Shown here in pieces: positions 1 to 9,714 of a stretch of 64,000 nucleotides of DNA (positions are counted from its first letter, which is position 1; every line of letters begins with the position of its first letter). Origin of the DNA: Cloeon dipterum (taxonomy: Eukaryota; Arthropoda; Insecta; Ephemeroptera; Baetidae); contig NC_088786.1 of NCBI RefSeq assembly GCF_949628265.1, forward strand, positions 25,813,681 to 25,877,680, in the 5' to 3' direction. The notes under the pieces were generated by a model that saw nothing but the letters and a program-made list of their open reading frames with translations, was not told where the DNA came from and ran no database searches. Made by a program: the position numbers and the translations under genes.

Positions 1-3
1 TAG

Positions 4-773
4 GATTTTCCTTGCACCGCCATAATACTGTCTGCACAATTCTGGCCGCCATTCAAAGAGGAAAATTTGGAGGTGCCACCAATTGTGAAGGAGCATTTAG
101 ATGATTACACCAAAGCGTTTGAAGCTCTCAAGGTAAAGATTTGAGATTTCTACCGACTGTTGCCAACTGCTAACTTTGTTTTTTCAAGGGTAATCGAACT
201 TTGTCCTGGAAGCCGCACCTGGGATATGTAAACCTTGATATCGAGCTGAAGGACAGAACATTGAACCTAACTGTGTCTCCCATACACGCAACTATTATTT
301 GGCACTTCCAGGAAAAACCGCAGTGGACTATAGAGGATCTCAGCCAGGTGATGCAGATTTCTGGCACTCTGCTGCGGCGCAAAATCTCATATTGGCAAAG
401 CCAGGGTATTTTGAGGGAGCAGAGTCCCGATGTGTTCGTTCTGATGGAAGAAGGCGCGGCCAGGGCTGGGTCGACCGGTCGCTCCGCGGACCATGTCGCC
501 TGCGAAGATGAGGAAATGGAGAGTGCGCTTGCCTCGGCTCACGAGCAGCGGGAAGGTGAACTTCAAGTGTTTTGGTCGTACATTGTTGGTATGTTGACCA
601 ATCTGGACTCAATGCCCTTGGAGAGGATTCACCAAATGCTCAGAATGTTCGCCTCTCAGGGCCCGACGGCTGTCGAGTGCAGCCAGCAGGAACTGAGGCA
701 CTTTTTAGACAGAAAAGTGAGAGAGCACCAACTGCTCTTTAGCGGAGGTCTTTACAAGTTGCCTAAACCCTAA
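4..773 (+). CDS. ANAPC2: Anaphase-promoting complex subunit 2, C-terminal part (partial at 5' end)
   Basis: This is the C-terminal 237 residues of the cullin-like scaffold of the APC/C ubiquitin ligase, which with the RING subunit APC11 ubiquitinates mitotic regulators. Exons are 4-132 and 189-773 (TAA at 771-773). The 56-bp intron has GT at 133-134 and AG at 187-188. Bases 1-3 are TAG and sit exactly where an acceptor is needed, so the first exon probably starts at base 4 in phase 0. Visible family marks are an FWPPF motif followed by an EENLEVP stretch, then RTLSWKPHLG after the intron. The protein ends with the winged-helix B domain that closes APC2 (LLRRKI...GILRE, then LRMF, and a terminal LYKLPKP). 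An acidic insert (residues AGSTGRSADHVACEDEEMES) is a linker where the family is variable. The upstream cullin repeats lie outside the window. The identification is strong; the exact left edge is an inference. Confidence 0.93.
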
Positions 774-809
774 CCTTTAATTTTTGCTTATAAATGCGCT
801 TATATTTCA

Positions 810-819
810 AATAAATAAA
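810..819 (+). terminator. Polyadenylation signals of ANAPC2
   Basis: Two overlapping AATAAA hexamers (810-815 and 814-819) lie 37-46 bp after the ANAPC2 stop codon, the expected distance for a short 3' UTR. The next gene on the same strand starts at 1081, so cleavage must occur soon after. Confidence 0.6.
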
Positions 820-1080
820 ATACAAAACTCAAAACAAGAGACGAAAGCATAATATGCAAAAATATTATTTTGCTATTTACAAATCTGCAGACTGCAGAGT
901 CAATGACCTTATCCATGTGGTCTGGTTATTAGTTTACTAGATGCCCACAAGAGGCGCTTTAAAATTACTGCATGGGTGTTTAGTGTTGTTATTCATGTTC
1001 GTTTTAAGGTGCGCGCTGATAACAAAAGCAGTATGACAAGAGTTGAGATAACGTTTTTCTGAGAGTGACAAAATTTGAAG
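820..1080. other. ANAPC2-ZDHHC24 intergenic spacer / promoter
   Basis: About 260 bp separate the ANAPC2 polyadenylation signal from the ATG of the palmitoyltransferase. The stretch must contain the latter's promoter and 5' UTR. No clear TATA box or other specific element was recognised, and a short minus-strand ORF here has no coding character. Confidence 0.4.
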
Positions 1081-2015
1081 ATGGAAATCCGGATTCGGAA
1101 CAAAATTTTCCCACGAAAGCTGTCCAATTTGGTTGCTTTCTGGTTTCTCTTCTTAGTCATTCCTATCATTTTCTGGTTTGAAATATTCATCGTCCTTCCC
1201 ACAATTCACGAGCCATGGTCTTTCGGCTATTTATTCCACACAATTATGGGAACCTTCCTTCTTGTCAACATTACTAGCAATTTACTTGCAGCTGTGTTAG
1301 TGGACCCTAGCATCCGCGGACGCATGCTTGAAGTTCCTAATCCCCCAGACAGGTAGATCAAATATTCCTTTAAAATCGCTTGATTTGATCTGTGTACCAT
1401 GCATTATTTATTTTTCATGAATATTAATGTTCCAGATGGCATCTTTGTGCTGTGTGCGAATCTTTTGTTCCTCCTCGATCGTGGCACTGCGAAGACTGCG
1501 GCACTTGCGTACTGAAGAGGGACCATCACTGCCTGTTCACAGCGTGCTGCATCGGCCACCACAACCACCGCTATTTTCTGGTGTTTCTGACGCACTTGTT
1601 CATCGCCACCTCATACGCGACGTACTTTAATGGCTCGTTTGTGTGGCGCTCATGGGAATCTTTCTCGTGGTACTCGCTGCTTAAGCTCATTTTCCCCATG
1701 GCCGTATTCCTCTTTGACAGTTCGATCAACCAATTTTATCTCACTCTGTATGCCATAAACATCGCTGGAATAGCGTTCGCCGGCGCCCTCCTCGGTTACC
1801 ATTTGATGATGATGTACAAGGGCCAGGTAACCTACGAGAGTGCTAACAATGTTAGAATTTACGACTACGGCTGGAAACAGAACTTGAAAGAGATCCTCGG
1901 TGAGAGGTGGTATTTGACGTGGATTTTCCCCACATTGGAATCAAAACTTCCACACAACGGTATTGTGTGGCACACGAGAGAGCAGTGGATGGCCGAAGCA
2001 CAAAAACACCGATAG
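1081..2015 (+). CDS. DHHC-type palmitoyltransferase, ZDHHC24-like
   Basis: This is an integral membrane protein S-acyltransferase of 283 residues, probably in the Golgi/ER. Coding exons are 1081-1352 and 1436-2015, with an 83-bp GT-AG intron; the split codon is AG|A. ATG 1081 is the start; an upstream in-frame TTG is not needed. Residues 18-38 and 50-74 are hydrophobic membrane spans. The cysteine-rich domain spans about residues 92-138 (CAVC, HCEDCGTC). It contains the catalytic D120-H121-H122-C123, followed by the family-typical CCIGHHNHRYF. Two further hydrophobic segments follow (about 138-157 and 195-225), giving four spans. A VTYE sequence sits where the family's TTxE motif is expected. 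Length and sequence fit the ZDHHC24 branch, which is expanded in flies, better than the larger ankyrin-bearing DHHC enzymes. Substrates cannot be inferred. Its 3' end converges on the minus-strand SAPCD2-like gene. Confidence 0.9.
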
Positions 2016-2281
2016 GGTTAATATAGTAAACGACAGAACAAAGTGTTTTGGGAGTGGATTTCCCAACTCCTTGCGTTGAACGTATTAGTTCAAAATACCG
2101 CTGTCCAATTCTGTGTTGCGCCACAACCATCATGATTACTGCGGTGTAACCGGTGTTTAGTCATGCAGCGCTTAGCTGTACACACTTGCAATAAGACTGG
2201 AAACTTGTATGGATGCACCAAAGATGTTTGCTGATGAGGATTGAGTGAATGATAATGCGCTGTTTGCATAGTTAGTCTTGT

Positions 2282-2287
2282 TTTATT
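2282..2287 (-). terminator. Candidate polyadenylation signal of the SAPCD2-like gene
   Basis: TTTATT on the plus strand reads AATAAA on the minus strand, about 300 bp after the minus-strand stop at 2586. I found no closer minus-strand AATAAA. Use of this site would make the transcript overlap the 3' UTR of the convergent palmitoyltransferase. Confidence 0.35.
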
Positions 2288-2306
2288 TAGCGTTAAACAT
2301 GTCTCG

Positions 2307-2312
2307 AATAAA
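2307..2312 (+). terminator. Polyadenylation signal of the ZDHHC24-like gene
   Basis: AATAAA lies 292 bp after the stop codon and is the first such hexamer on the plus strand downstream of the gene. A second plus-strand AATAAA occurs near 2405. The signal lies close to the candidate minus-strand signal at 2282-2287, so the two convergent transcripts probably overlap slightly. Confidence 0.5.
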
Positions 2313-2585
2313 AGCAAATTTCACAAACAACAAAGCGTCTTGATAATTAATTGTGGTTAGCACCAAGATAATAATATTGTCATATTCCATAAAAACAAAA
2401 ATTGGAGCAAATAAAAACGAAACATTTTTGTCACACAAATATCTCGATGACTGGAAAATTTGGACAAGATACCTTTTATGCGTGAGAGATCATAAATGGT
2501 GGCAGCACTTATTCCATTGTTTTTAATCTTAATGAAAGCAGCATAAGCTCGAAAAAGAGATCAAACTACTTTGATAAGTACTTCC

Positions 2586-5339
2586 TTACTCTTGTTGCGC
2601 CCGAGCCTGGAAAAGTTCCCGAATAAGGGATGCCTTCTCTCGTTCCAACGCAGTGATGTGTTCGCTCTTCTTATGCACCTCCTGAAAAAATCAAACAATT
2701 AATTTCAAATGGGCAGCACAAATTTCCAAACTTACATCAGTCAAAAGATGGTTTTGCTGCTTCAGCCGCGAAATGTAACTTTCAGTGGCGGTTCCGACTG
2801 CCAGGTTCATGTGCAGCGGCACCGAAGGGTCGGTAAGGGCGGCGAGCTGCCGGTTCACTTCTTGCACCCTGGCCCTTTGCATTCCAAGCCTTTCCATTTG
2901 CGCCTCTGACCACTGATCCTGTTGCGATTCCAATGCATGAAAATGTATACATGTTTGGTCCTCATCATCAAGGGCTTACCGAATGATAAGTAGAATCTCG
3001 ACCAAGGAAGTGCATTTTTTCGTTGAGAGTGGCTAGTTGTGTCACGTACCAATCTCGCGCCCTCTCGACTGCCTGCAGTCCTTGCAACAGCACCTCTTTT
3101 TCTTGCTCCAATTGTTTCATCCGACGCAACTAAAAAAAATTGTAATTTTACTGTAATGAAGGCCAATAATATGCATTTTATAACTATACCATATTGTAAT
3201 CGATGCCACTTTGTAAGGTGTGTCTCCTTGGGTCTCGTCTTCTGCCACCGGGTTTTTTGTGCGTTTGCAATGCGGTTTCCACTTGGCCTGAGGATTCATA
3301 CTTATTTTTATTTCTGTACGTGAACCATAAAACTATTAAAATTTACCTGAAGGTTTTCCATCGCCCAAACTCCTGCCAACATTTCTACCCAGCGACGAGT
3401 AACCATTTATAATCGTATTTCTAAAAAGTAAAAAAACTCGATTAAAATGACGAAAAATGTATTTTAAATACAAACTTTTTGTTGTTGTCCGCTTGCATAA
3501 TTCCCATTTGCCAATTCTGCAGTGCTGTCCTGATCTCCAGTTTGTCTATGCCCCTCTCAATGGCGCCAGGTGCGGGGTTTGTGCCCAGACTGAGCCGGGG
3601 CGGCTTCGGCGGCCCCTGGGTGACCGGCTTGGGCGCGGGCGGCTCATCTTTGTTGTCCTTCGGCACGAGTTGGGGCATGCTGACCGTGCGTTGGGCGTAG
3701 TTTTGCCGCTGGTGCCACGGCGGCGTTGACTTCTTCGGGCTTTTTGGCTCGACGTCCAGCAACGGCGCCGAGGGCGGCCTCGAGGGCCGCGTCGACTGCT
3801 CCTCGCCCAATTTTCCCTCCACCTTCTGGTTTTTGAGCAGGCATATTTTGAGGCCGGTGCAGAAGCGCTCGAACGAGAGCAGGCCATTAGGCGGAGTCAC
3901 TTTGCGGAGGCTCTCAATGACACCTTTCGGCAATCCCTTGGTGCCATCGTCGCGCCAACGGTTTTCGATTTCTGTTGGTAACAATAATTCGTGTCATTGG
4001 CTTACTTCTCAAGGTTGGAATTTTAACAAGGCATTGTGGCTTCAGTTTCTTGGGTGCGGTGCATTTAAAGACAAGAGAATTGAATTAAAAATTTATATGA
4101 TGACGAACCAACAACTGTAATTCATTTTTGATGCACGCAATCTGCGATTAGTATCTTACGAAATCGTAAGCATGTCAATGCGAGACTTTATTCTATCAGT
4201 AAATCATGATAAATTCATTGTATAAAAGAACAAAAATATCTGCAGAAATTAAAAAAATCCTGATGCATGAAATAAATAATTTTTCTCATTTTAAAAACTA
4301 TTAATTTCATTTTTCATTGTGTGGTTGAAACGTTGTTCTTTATAAATTAAGAAGGCAAAGGACACTGCCATTAGTCAGCATTTTATTTCATAAAATGTTA
4401 ACATGTAAAAATAACAAAAATGATTTGAAAATGATGAAAAATAAAAATATTTAATAAATTAATTAGTTTGTATCCAGCTCCATTAATTTAAGTTGTTATG
4501 TGTTTCAATGAAAGCTTGACTCAAATTTTGAAGCACTAGATCGGACCTGAAAGATTATTCTAGCAAAATTGTACCAATGTCATGAGTGAATAAACTCTAA
4601 AGCTCTAAAAACATCTAACGCCACAATTGTCGCAATACAAAATCAATTTCAGCGAACGTTAATCTTAAAAAAATTATAGTAATATTTCCTGCCTTTAATA
4701 ACTTCAAGTGGCAAGTTCGAGCAGCGTAAAAGTATAAATAATGTGAAAACAAAAGGGATAAAAACGATTTATATTTTTCTTCATTCGCTTTTTTAAATCT
4801 AGCGGTGTTGTTGAGAGCCATCAAAATGTGATGCTTCACTGCAGCACAATATTTTTTCGTGATAGAAGATGCTATGTTGTTCTTTGTGCACTCAATTGCA
4901 CGATTGAACGCATGGTTTCAAAGAGTTTTAATTGCGAGTTTGCTTCATTTCCGGCCGTAAATTTTAGAATAATGAAGAAGAAGCAGTCTAGTGTGCGAAA
5001 CATTTTTATTCAGGCACAGGTTCACATATCAAGCATGCCATTGCATCCTTTTCTGGTCGAATAAAATGTAAAATATTTAGCGTATTTAGAAAATCCTGTT
5101 TTAAGCCGCGTGAATCCTATTAACTTTCGGAAAACAGGGCAATAGGCCACAAGCGCGTGTTAGGGCAATATACATACCTGACGATAGAAGGAAACCGCAA
5201 TAAAATGAAATAAACGGTGAACAGAAAACTCACCCGAGAATCGCACAAATCCAGTTCTCTTGTCGTCCATAATGTCGAAAAGAGTGCGCATCGCGTGAAC
5301 GAACTGCTTGGGCAACCCTTCCAAAGGTCCCCCAGACAT
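2586..5339 (-). CDS. SAPCD2: Suppressor APC domain-containing protein 2-like
   Basis: Seven coding exons on the minus strand give a 400-residue protein: 5339-5234, 3971-3476, 3420-3347, 3287-3190, 3129-2980, 2918-2736 and 2681-2586. All junction phases match. Five introns are 54-61 bp and the first is 1,262 bp. Residues about 8-85 form the Suppressor-APC domain (GLPKQFVHAMRTLFDIMDD, EIENRW, GLPKGVIESLRKV, LLSFERFCTGLKICLL). A proline- and charge-rich linker follows (about 90-255). Residues 259-400 are heptad-rich coiled coil (LRRMKQLEQEKEVLLQGL; ALEREKASLIRELFQARAQQ). In vertebrates SAPCD2 acts at the apical cortex in spindle orientation; that role here is inferred from homology. Assembly came from splice sites plus family order. 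The weakest junction is the exon 2 donor (GTTTGT at 3475-3470). The start was chosen as the ATG just before the conserved LPKQF. Confidence 0.85.
3972..5233 (-). other. First intron of the SAPCD2-like gene
   Basis: This 1.26 kb AT-rich intron is far longer than the 54-61 bp introns in the same gene. No exon, transposon or RNA was recognised. A 16-nt inverted repeat (arms CTTACGA/TCGTAAG, 4155-4170) is the only small structure seen. Long first introns often carry enhancers, but nothing specific supports that here. Confidence 0.6.
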
Positions 5340-5750
5340 CGTCGTCGGCCGCTACCAAAGGGTTGTTTTCTAGTCCAACGACAAACACCTGTCGTCACCC
5401 GACGGAGCCCAGGTCAGGTCTGGCGAGCCACAAGCGCTCTCAGGGCGCTCGAGGGCTGCTCACCCGGCTATTTCTCTGCTCCAGTTCACCCTGAGCCCGT
5501 TGCGGCGGTTCCTTCCTGTCCCTGGCCGTTACGTCGATAAGATGCTCAACGTTTTTAGCAGATGACAGCCTCCCAAGGTTGGGTCCGGAGAACGCTGTGT
5601 AGATAGTAGTACCACCTGTCGGCACGACAACCTCCGGCTTCGCTGCCAACCGTACCGTGAACCCTCCCACCTTGAACGGGCCTAACCGAATTCTCTGTGC
5701 TCCCGACCTTTTTTTGTTCGTCTATCAATTTACGAAAAACGAACAACGCC
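5340..5750 (-). promoter_or_regulatory. 5' UTR and promoter of the SAPCD2-like gene
   Basis: The region upstream of ATG 5339 is relatively GC-rich up to about 5700 and then becomes AT-rich. This is what a 5' UTR and core promoter in a compact gene block look like. Minus-strand open frames here (for example 5440-5670) start at non-ATG codons and end before the main ATG, so they are not counted as genes. The transcription start was not located. Confidence 0.35.
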
Positions 5751-6238
5751 GCTCCAGAAACGAAACTGATTATTCGTGCTCACGTAGTACATTTAAGAAC
5801 AATTTTACTGCGAGGTTGTTTTGACCCGCGGGAAAATGAACCCACAAGCCAGAAGTCGGATCTTTTCACCTCACGCAATCATGCGAGCTTCTGTTTATCC
5901 TCATTCACAGACTGTCCCACATTCCATTGCTGGCGTTTGAATCTCCAGGAAATTCGACTTTCTTTACATAAATTTTGTCACTCGTTAACTTGATAATGAG
6001 AACAGTCGCATTCCACTCGTAAAACCGTTTCTCACGCCTCTTTCCGCTATTAAAATGCAATTTAGCTGAAAGTTCACTACACACAATTCATTTAATAATT
6101 ATATGACTGCGTATATATGCGACAGTCTCGCACTAGGTCAAGCTCACGACGGATTTTGATGTTGCGCGAGTTTAACGTATTTTTAAAATGAAATCCAAAT
6201 TTTAAAACGAATTTCTGCAAGGCATTTAAATTAACAAA
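5751..6238. other. Intergenic sequence, nothing recognised
   Basis: AT-rich spacer between the SAPCD2-like promoter and the first foldback element. No coding exon, repeat or RNA gene was recognised. Confidence 0.5.
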
Positions 6239-6381
6239 ACGTCCTGGTGGCGGTAAAATTGCGCATAACTCAACAACCAAACTCAATTTTCCTATTTTCA
6301 AGAAAAGGGCAAAAATAATTTCAACAATGAAAATTTGAGTGTTAGTTGAGCGATGCGCAATTTCACCGCCATGACCAGGAC
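6239..6381. mobile_element. MITE-like foldback element, copy 1
   Basis: About 143 bp with terminal inverted repeats. The left end reads ACGTCCTGGTGGCGGTAAAA, continuing TTGCGCATAACTCAAC. The right end, reverse complemented, reads GTCCTGGTCATGGCGGTGAA, continuing ATTGCGCATCGCTCAAC. The arms continue with lower identity for about 50 bp and leave a short AT-rich centre containing CAAGAAAAGG. The same layout and much of the same sequence recur at 24905-25046. There is no coding capacity, as expected for a non-autonomous element moved by a transposase encoded elsewhere. Target-site duplication is not resolved because the flank is A-rich (ACAAAA-like on both sides). The superfamily is unknown. Confidence 0.7.
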
Positions 6382-6913
6382 AAAAAACTATTATTTTTTG
6401 TTCCAAAGGTCAAATTTGAAAAATATGCTATTGATTTAACTTAAACAAATAAAAATATTTATGGTGTGTGTTCCGATAATTAACCTAGGCATGTGTATGC
6501 AACGGCTGCTAAAGAAATTTTGAACTTTATCATCTGATATTTTGAGTTAATAATTGATTTAAGTGGACTTAAAACAGGTGTTTTTAAAAGTTAAAAACAA
6601 AATTATTGTTGTTAACCAATTGATTAGGAGCTTGGTTGTGGGTTGAAAAATACAGATAATTATAAACAAAAGTTAAAGGAAATTAATAATTCTTTTTTTA
6701 TTTTAAGGCTTCTGTAGCAGTTGCTAGTAAAATATGTGTTAATACATAGTAGCTCACAATCAGTCTCATTCCCAAGTATTTTTTTTCAGAAGATGGTTAA
6801 TTAGGAAATCCAAGAACTAACCTATGTCATGTGGTTGCAAAATAAACTTTTAGAATAATTGTTTTTTGGAAAAATTTAACATAACAATTAATTAATTGCT
6901 GATACTTGAGATT
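6382..6913. other. AT-rich intergenic sequence, including the SMIM30-like 3' UTR
   Basis: This stretch between the foldback element and the micropeptide stop codon is AT-rich. A minus-strand AATAAA (plus-strand TTTATT at 6697-6702) lies about 210 bp after the minus-strand stop and could end that transcript. Nothing else was recognised. Confidence 0.4.
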
Positions 6914-7093
6914 CTACAAGGTATTGAAAGATTCGTCTCTTCTCCTAGCATAGTAACCAAGGCACGCAAAGATGGCAATCACACAGATGCCCAAAATCAA
7001 AACCAGGGCGAGGGAGTCGGCAAAGGTCATTGCATACGCGCCCTGACTTATGGCCAGCAGGGTCAGCAGAACCCAAATGAATCGAGATTCCAT
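6914..7093 (-). CDS. SMIM30: Small integral membrane protein 30-like micropeptide
   Basis: A single coding exon encodes 59 residues, the same length as vertebrate SMIM30. Residues 1-20 form a hydrophobic leader (MESRFIWVLLTLLAISQGAY). FADSLALVLILGICVIAIFA is a single membrane span. It is followed by the diagnostic CLGYYARRRD tail, which matches the family's CLGVYARKR. The alignment of a leader, an acidic residue before the span, and CLGxYARxR makes the call good despite the size. Human SMIM30 is a membrane micropeptide encoded by a transcript once thought to be noncoding; the role in this animal is unknown. The ATG at 7093-7091 lies 8 bp inside the exon, just after a strong minus-strand acceptor (AG at 7103-7102 with a pyrimidine tract). 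A 5' UTR intron is therefore likely. Confidence 0.82.
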   Translation of the reverse strand: MESRFIWVLLTLLAISQGAYAMTFADSLALVLILGICVIAIFACLGYYARRRDESFNTL

Positions 7094-7396
7094 TTTTTGA
7101 ACTGGAAAAATGAAATTTTTTATTAAATAGCAGGAATTTACGTGATTTATGGGTAGCAAAATTAGCGAAATTATATAATGCGTGAAACTTTTAACATTTA
7201 AGACAGTAACTGCATACAGCAGATACAGCAGCACTTATGAAGCAGTAAACTAAGTAATAAAAAAAATCGTTTACATTATATATGCATGTAGATATCTAAT
7301 TGAGTCATCGTCAAACGACACAATACAATACACATGTCAAATGGTTAAATATGATCTAAATTATTAATAAAATTCTTGAAAAAATATCAAATTTAC

Positions 7397-7440
7397 CAAA
7401 CTGAAAGGAGACTAGAAATCAAACTGCGACTTCAGGACAG
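7397..7440 (-). other. Putative 5' UTR exon of the SMIM30-like gene
   Basis: On the minus strand the sequence CAGTTTG|GTAAAT gives a good splice donor (GT at 7396-7395). It would pair with the acceptor at 7103-7102 just before the micropeptide ATG, with an intron of about 290 bp. The exon lies just downstream, on the minus strand, of an inverted CCAAT box (7449-7455) and an E-box (7484-7489). The 5' edge is a guess; transcript data would be needed. Confidence 0.35.
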
Positions 7441-7932
7441 TTCAGGACCCATTGGATTTGTTTTTGTTATGGAATGATAAAGTCACGTGCTTTGTTACAC
7501 ATGCTAAGTGTATGCTTCTTTCTGATTGGTGTATTCGTTATTACCGCTTTTCTGTTCATTCAATCAAAAGACAGGAATGGCTGCTCTTCAAAAAAGAAAT
7601 TTAATGAATAATATAATTATATTATTTGTAATCAATACAATACTAACTTAAAATATAAGAGACACACAACTTTCCACAATTAAGGATTCCTTTAAACATT
7701 TTATTGCACTAATATGAAAAAAATTTAAAATCACAATCTTTGAACAATTTCACCAAGAGTTCCGACGACGGTCACTTGATGGCGGCTCTGTTGCGGTGTT
7801 GATCTCTTGTCTCTTGACTCTCTTGCTCGAAACAGCAGTGCACACAGATACGTAAACAAAGTGTGTCTTACTAGTAAAATTGGAAGAAATTTAGAAATTT
7901 GTCTCGTAAACGCTGCAAATAATTTAGTCAAA
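7441..7932. promoter_or_regulatory. Divergent promoter interval between SMIM30-like and MFAP1
   Basis: This interval separates two divergently transcribed housekeeping genes. It holds GTCACGTG (7482-7489), CCATTGG (7449-7455) and ATTGGT (7525-7530), the last two being CCAAT boxes read on the minus strand, and GATGGCGGC near 7780, a YY1/Pho-like core close to the expected MFAP1 start. These words are common in bidirectional promoters. Functional use is inferred, and no TATA box was seen. Confidence 0.4.
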
Positions 7933-9665
7933 ATGACGGAACCAGCAATTGGGGGTATTCAGAGTACGGCGGGAGCCATCCCTGTCCGAAATAAAAAAGG
8001 TAAGGATCTCAAATTTTAAATTTCACTCTTCCAATGTCTCAATAATTATTTCATTTTAACTTTGTCAATTTCAGGCGAATTGACTATGCAAAAGGTGAAA
8101 GTCCATCGCTATATTTCTGGAAAAAGACCCGACTATGCTCCAGATTCGAGTTCTGAAGAGGAATCAGATCACGAAGATTTCATTCAAACACAAAAAGGCA
8201 AAAGGTGCACAAGCATAATTTAATTTAATTTTTAAACTTAAAAGGGCTTTTCGTATTTTGTTAAGAGGCAGTCAAATTCAATTTATTGATTTCTGTGTTA
8301 GGTCTAGAGAGGAAGAGAGTGAGAAGATTGTTGAAGTGGTCCAGGATAGAAGATTGGAGCGTTTGAAGAGGAATGAGCAGGAGAAGTCTGAAGATGAAGA
8401 GGACGATGAAGCTGACATTGCCGCCAGAAGACTTAGGAGGAGGTGTGCTATTTAACCTTTGTCATATTTGTAGATTGATTCATAATTTATCTGTAGAGCC
8501 ATGGTGGAACCAGAAATATTGGAGGGTTCGTCGTCAGAAGATGAAAAAATGGAGACGTCGATGGGGAAGGTTGTCATACCTGGGGACGCGATGGAGAGTG
8601 ACGAAGACGATGAGGTCAATGAAGAGGACATGGAGAGGAGGAGGGCGCTGATTCGACAGAAGCTGCTGAACAAGCGGACACAGGAAGAGGAAACTGAAAT
8701 CATAATGGACGTTGACGAAATTAAGCAGGAAGAATCGTCAGAAGACACTTCGGAGTATGAAGAGTACACAGGTAATTTGCTCAAGACTACGAGAGAAAAT
8801 CCATCCAACTTGTTCATTGCCAGATTCTGAGGAAGAGGACTTGGGACCTCGCTTGAAGCCAGTTTTTGTGCGGAAAAGAGACAGACTTACCGTGGCCGAG
8901 AAGGAAAAAATGGAAGAAAAAGAACGGCTGGCTGAGATTGAAGCCAAGAGAGCAGCTGAGGAGAGAAAGCGCCAGTCCATCAAGGTATGGATAAAACAGT
9001 AAAATGCTCCAACAAGTGTGCGATGTTTTGAATTTCAGATGGTAGAAGAAGAAATTCGAAAAGAAAACGCCACCAAAAAGTCTACTGGAGCCACTGAAGG
9101 TGCTAAAATTGATGACGTCTGCACTGACGACGAAAATGACGAGCTGGAGTATGAGGCGTGGAAGATCCGCGAGCTGAAGAGAGTGAAGCGAGACAAGGAT
9201 GAAAAGGAACAGTTGGAGAAGGAACGAATTGAAATCGAGCGACTGAGAAATATGACTGAAGAACAGAGGAGACAGGAGCTGAGGAACAGGCCAAAGCTCA
9301 TCACCAACAAAGCCATCAAGGGCAAATACAAGTTCTTGCAGAAGTACTTCCATCGTGGTGTTTTCTACTTGGTAAGATGCCTTTTTTAAAATTAAATAGA
9401 CACTCGCTGAATTAAACCTCAATAGGACGAAGACGACGAGGTGTACAAACGAGATTTCTCTGGAGCAACTTTGGAAGATCACTTTGACAAATCAGTTCTG
9501 CCCAAAGTCATGCAAGTTAAGAACTTTGGTCGCTCCGGTCGCACCAAGTACACTCATCTTGTGGATCAAGATACCACTGCATTTGACAGCCCCTGGTCTC
9601 AGGAAACAACTGCAAGGCTCGGATCATTGAAATCCACTGCTGGAAGCAGTTCTAGCAGAAATTAG
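7933..9665 (+). CDS. MFAP1: Microfibrillar-associated protein 1 (spliceosomal B-complex protein)
   Basis: Seven coding exons give 448 residues: 7933-7999, 8075-8204, 8302-8442, 8497-8771, 8824-8984, 9039-9371 and 9426-9665. All six introns (52-97 bp) are GT-AG and in phase. Despite its name, this is a nuclear pre-mRNA splicing factor of the spliceosomal B complex that contacts Prp38 in flies. Visible features are [20 protein letters not shown] near the N terminus and acidic Ser/Glu-rich blocks ([23 protein letters not shown]). A long charged helical region follows (about residues 226-340, many EK/ER repeats). The highly conserved C-terminal domain has [28 protein letters not shown] and then [20 protein letters not shown]. 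It ends with [17 protein letters not shown]. Human MFAP1 is 439 residues, so this is full length. ATG 7933 follows a CAAA context, good for insects. A long antisense open frame (8814-9482) is only a shadow of the biased codons. Confidence 0.95.
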
Positions 9666-9708
9666 TTCATAATTCAGGTGTAATTAATAGAATAGTTCAT
9701 CTTTGTAA

Positions 9709-9714
9709 AATAAA
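9709..9714 (+). terminator. Polyadenylation signal of MFAP1
   Basis: AATAAA lies 44 bp after the MFAP1 stop codon. It marks the right edge of the compact gene block; beyond it no housekeeping gene was recognised. Confidence 0.6.

Noticed and set aside
5440..5746. Overlapping minus-strand open frames upstream of the SAPCD2-like ATG
   Set aside because: They begin at non-ATG codons and terminate before the main ATG; better explained as 5' UTR and promoter.
8814..9482. A 222-codon minus-strand open frame across MFAP1
   Set aside because: It is the antisense shadow of Glu/Lys/Arg-rich MFAP1 exons and crosses their introns; the plus-strand gene explains the region fully.
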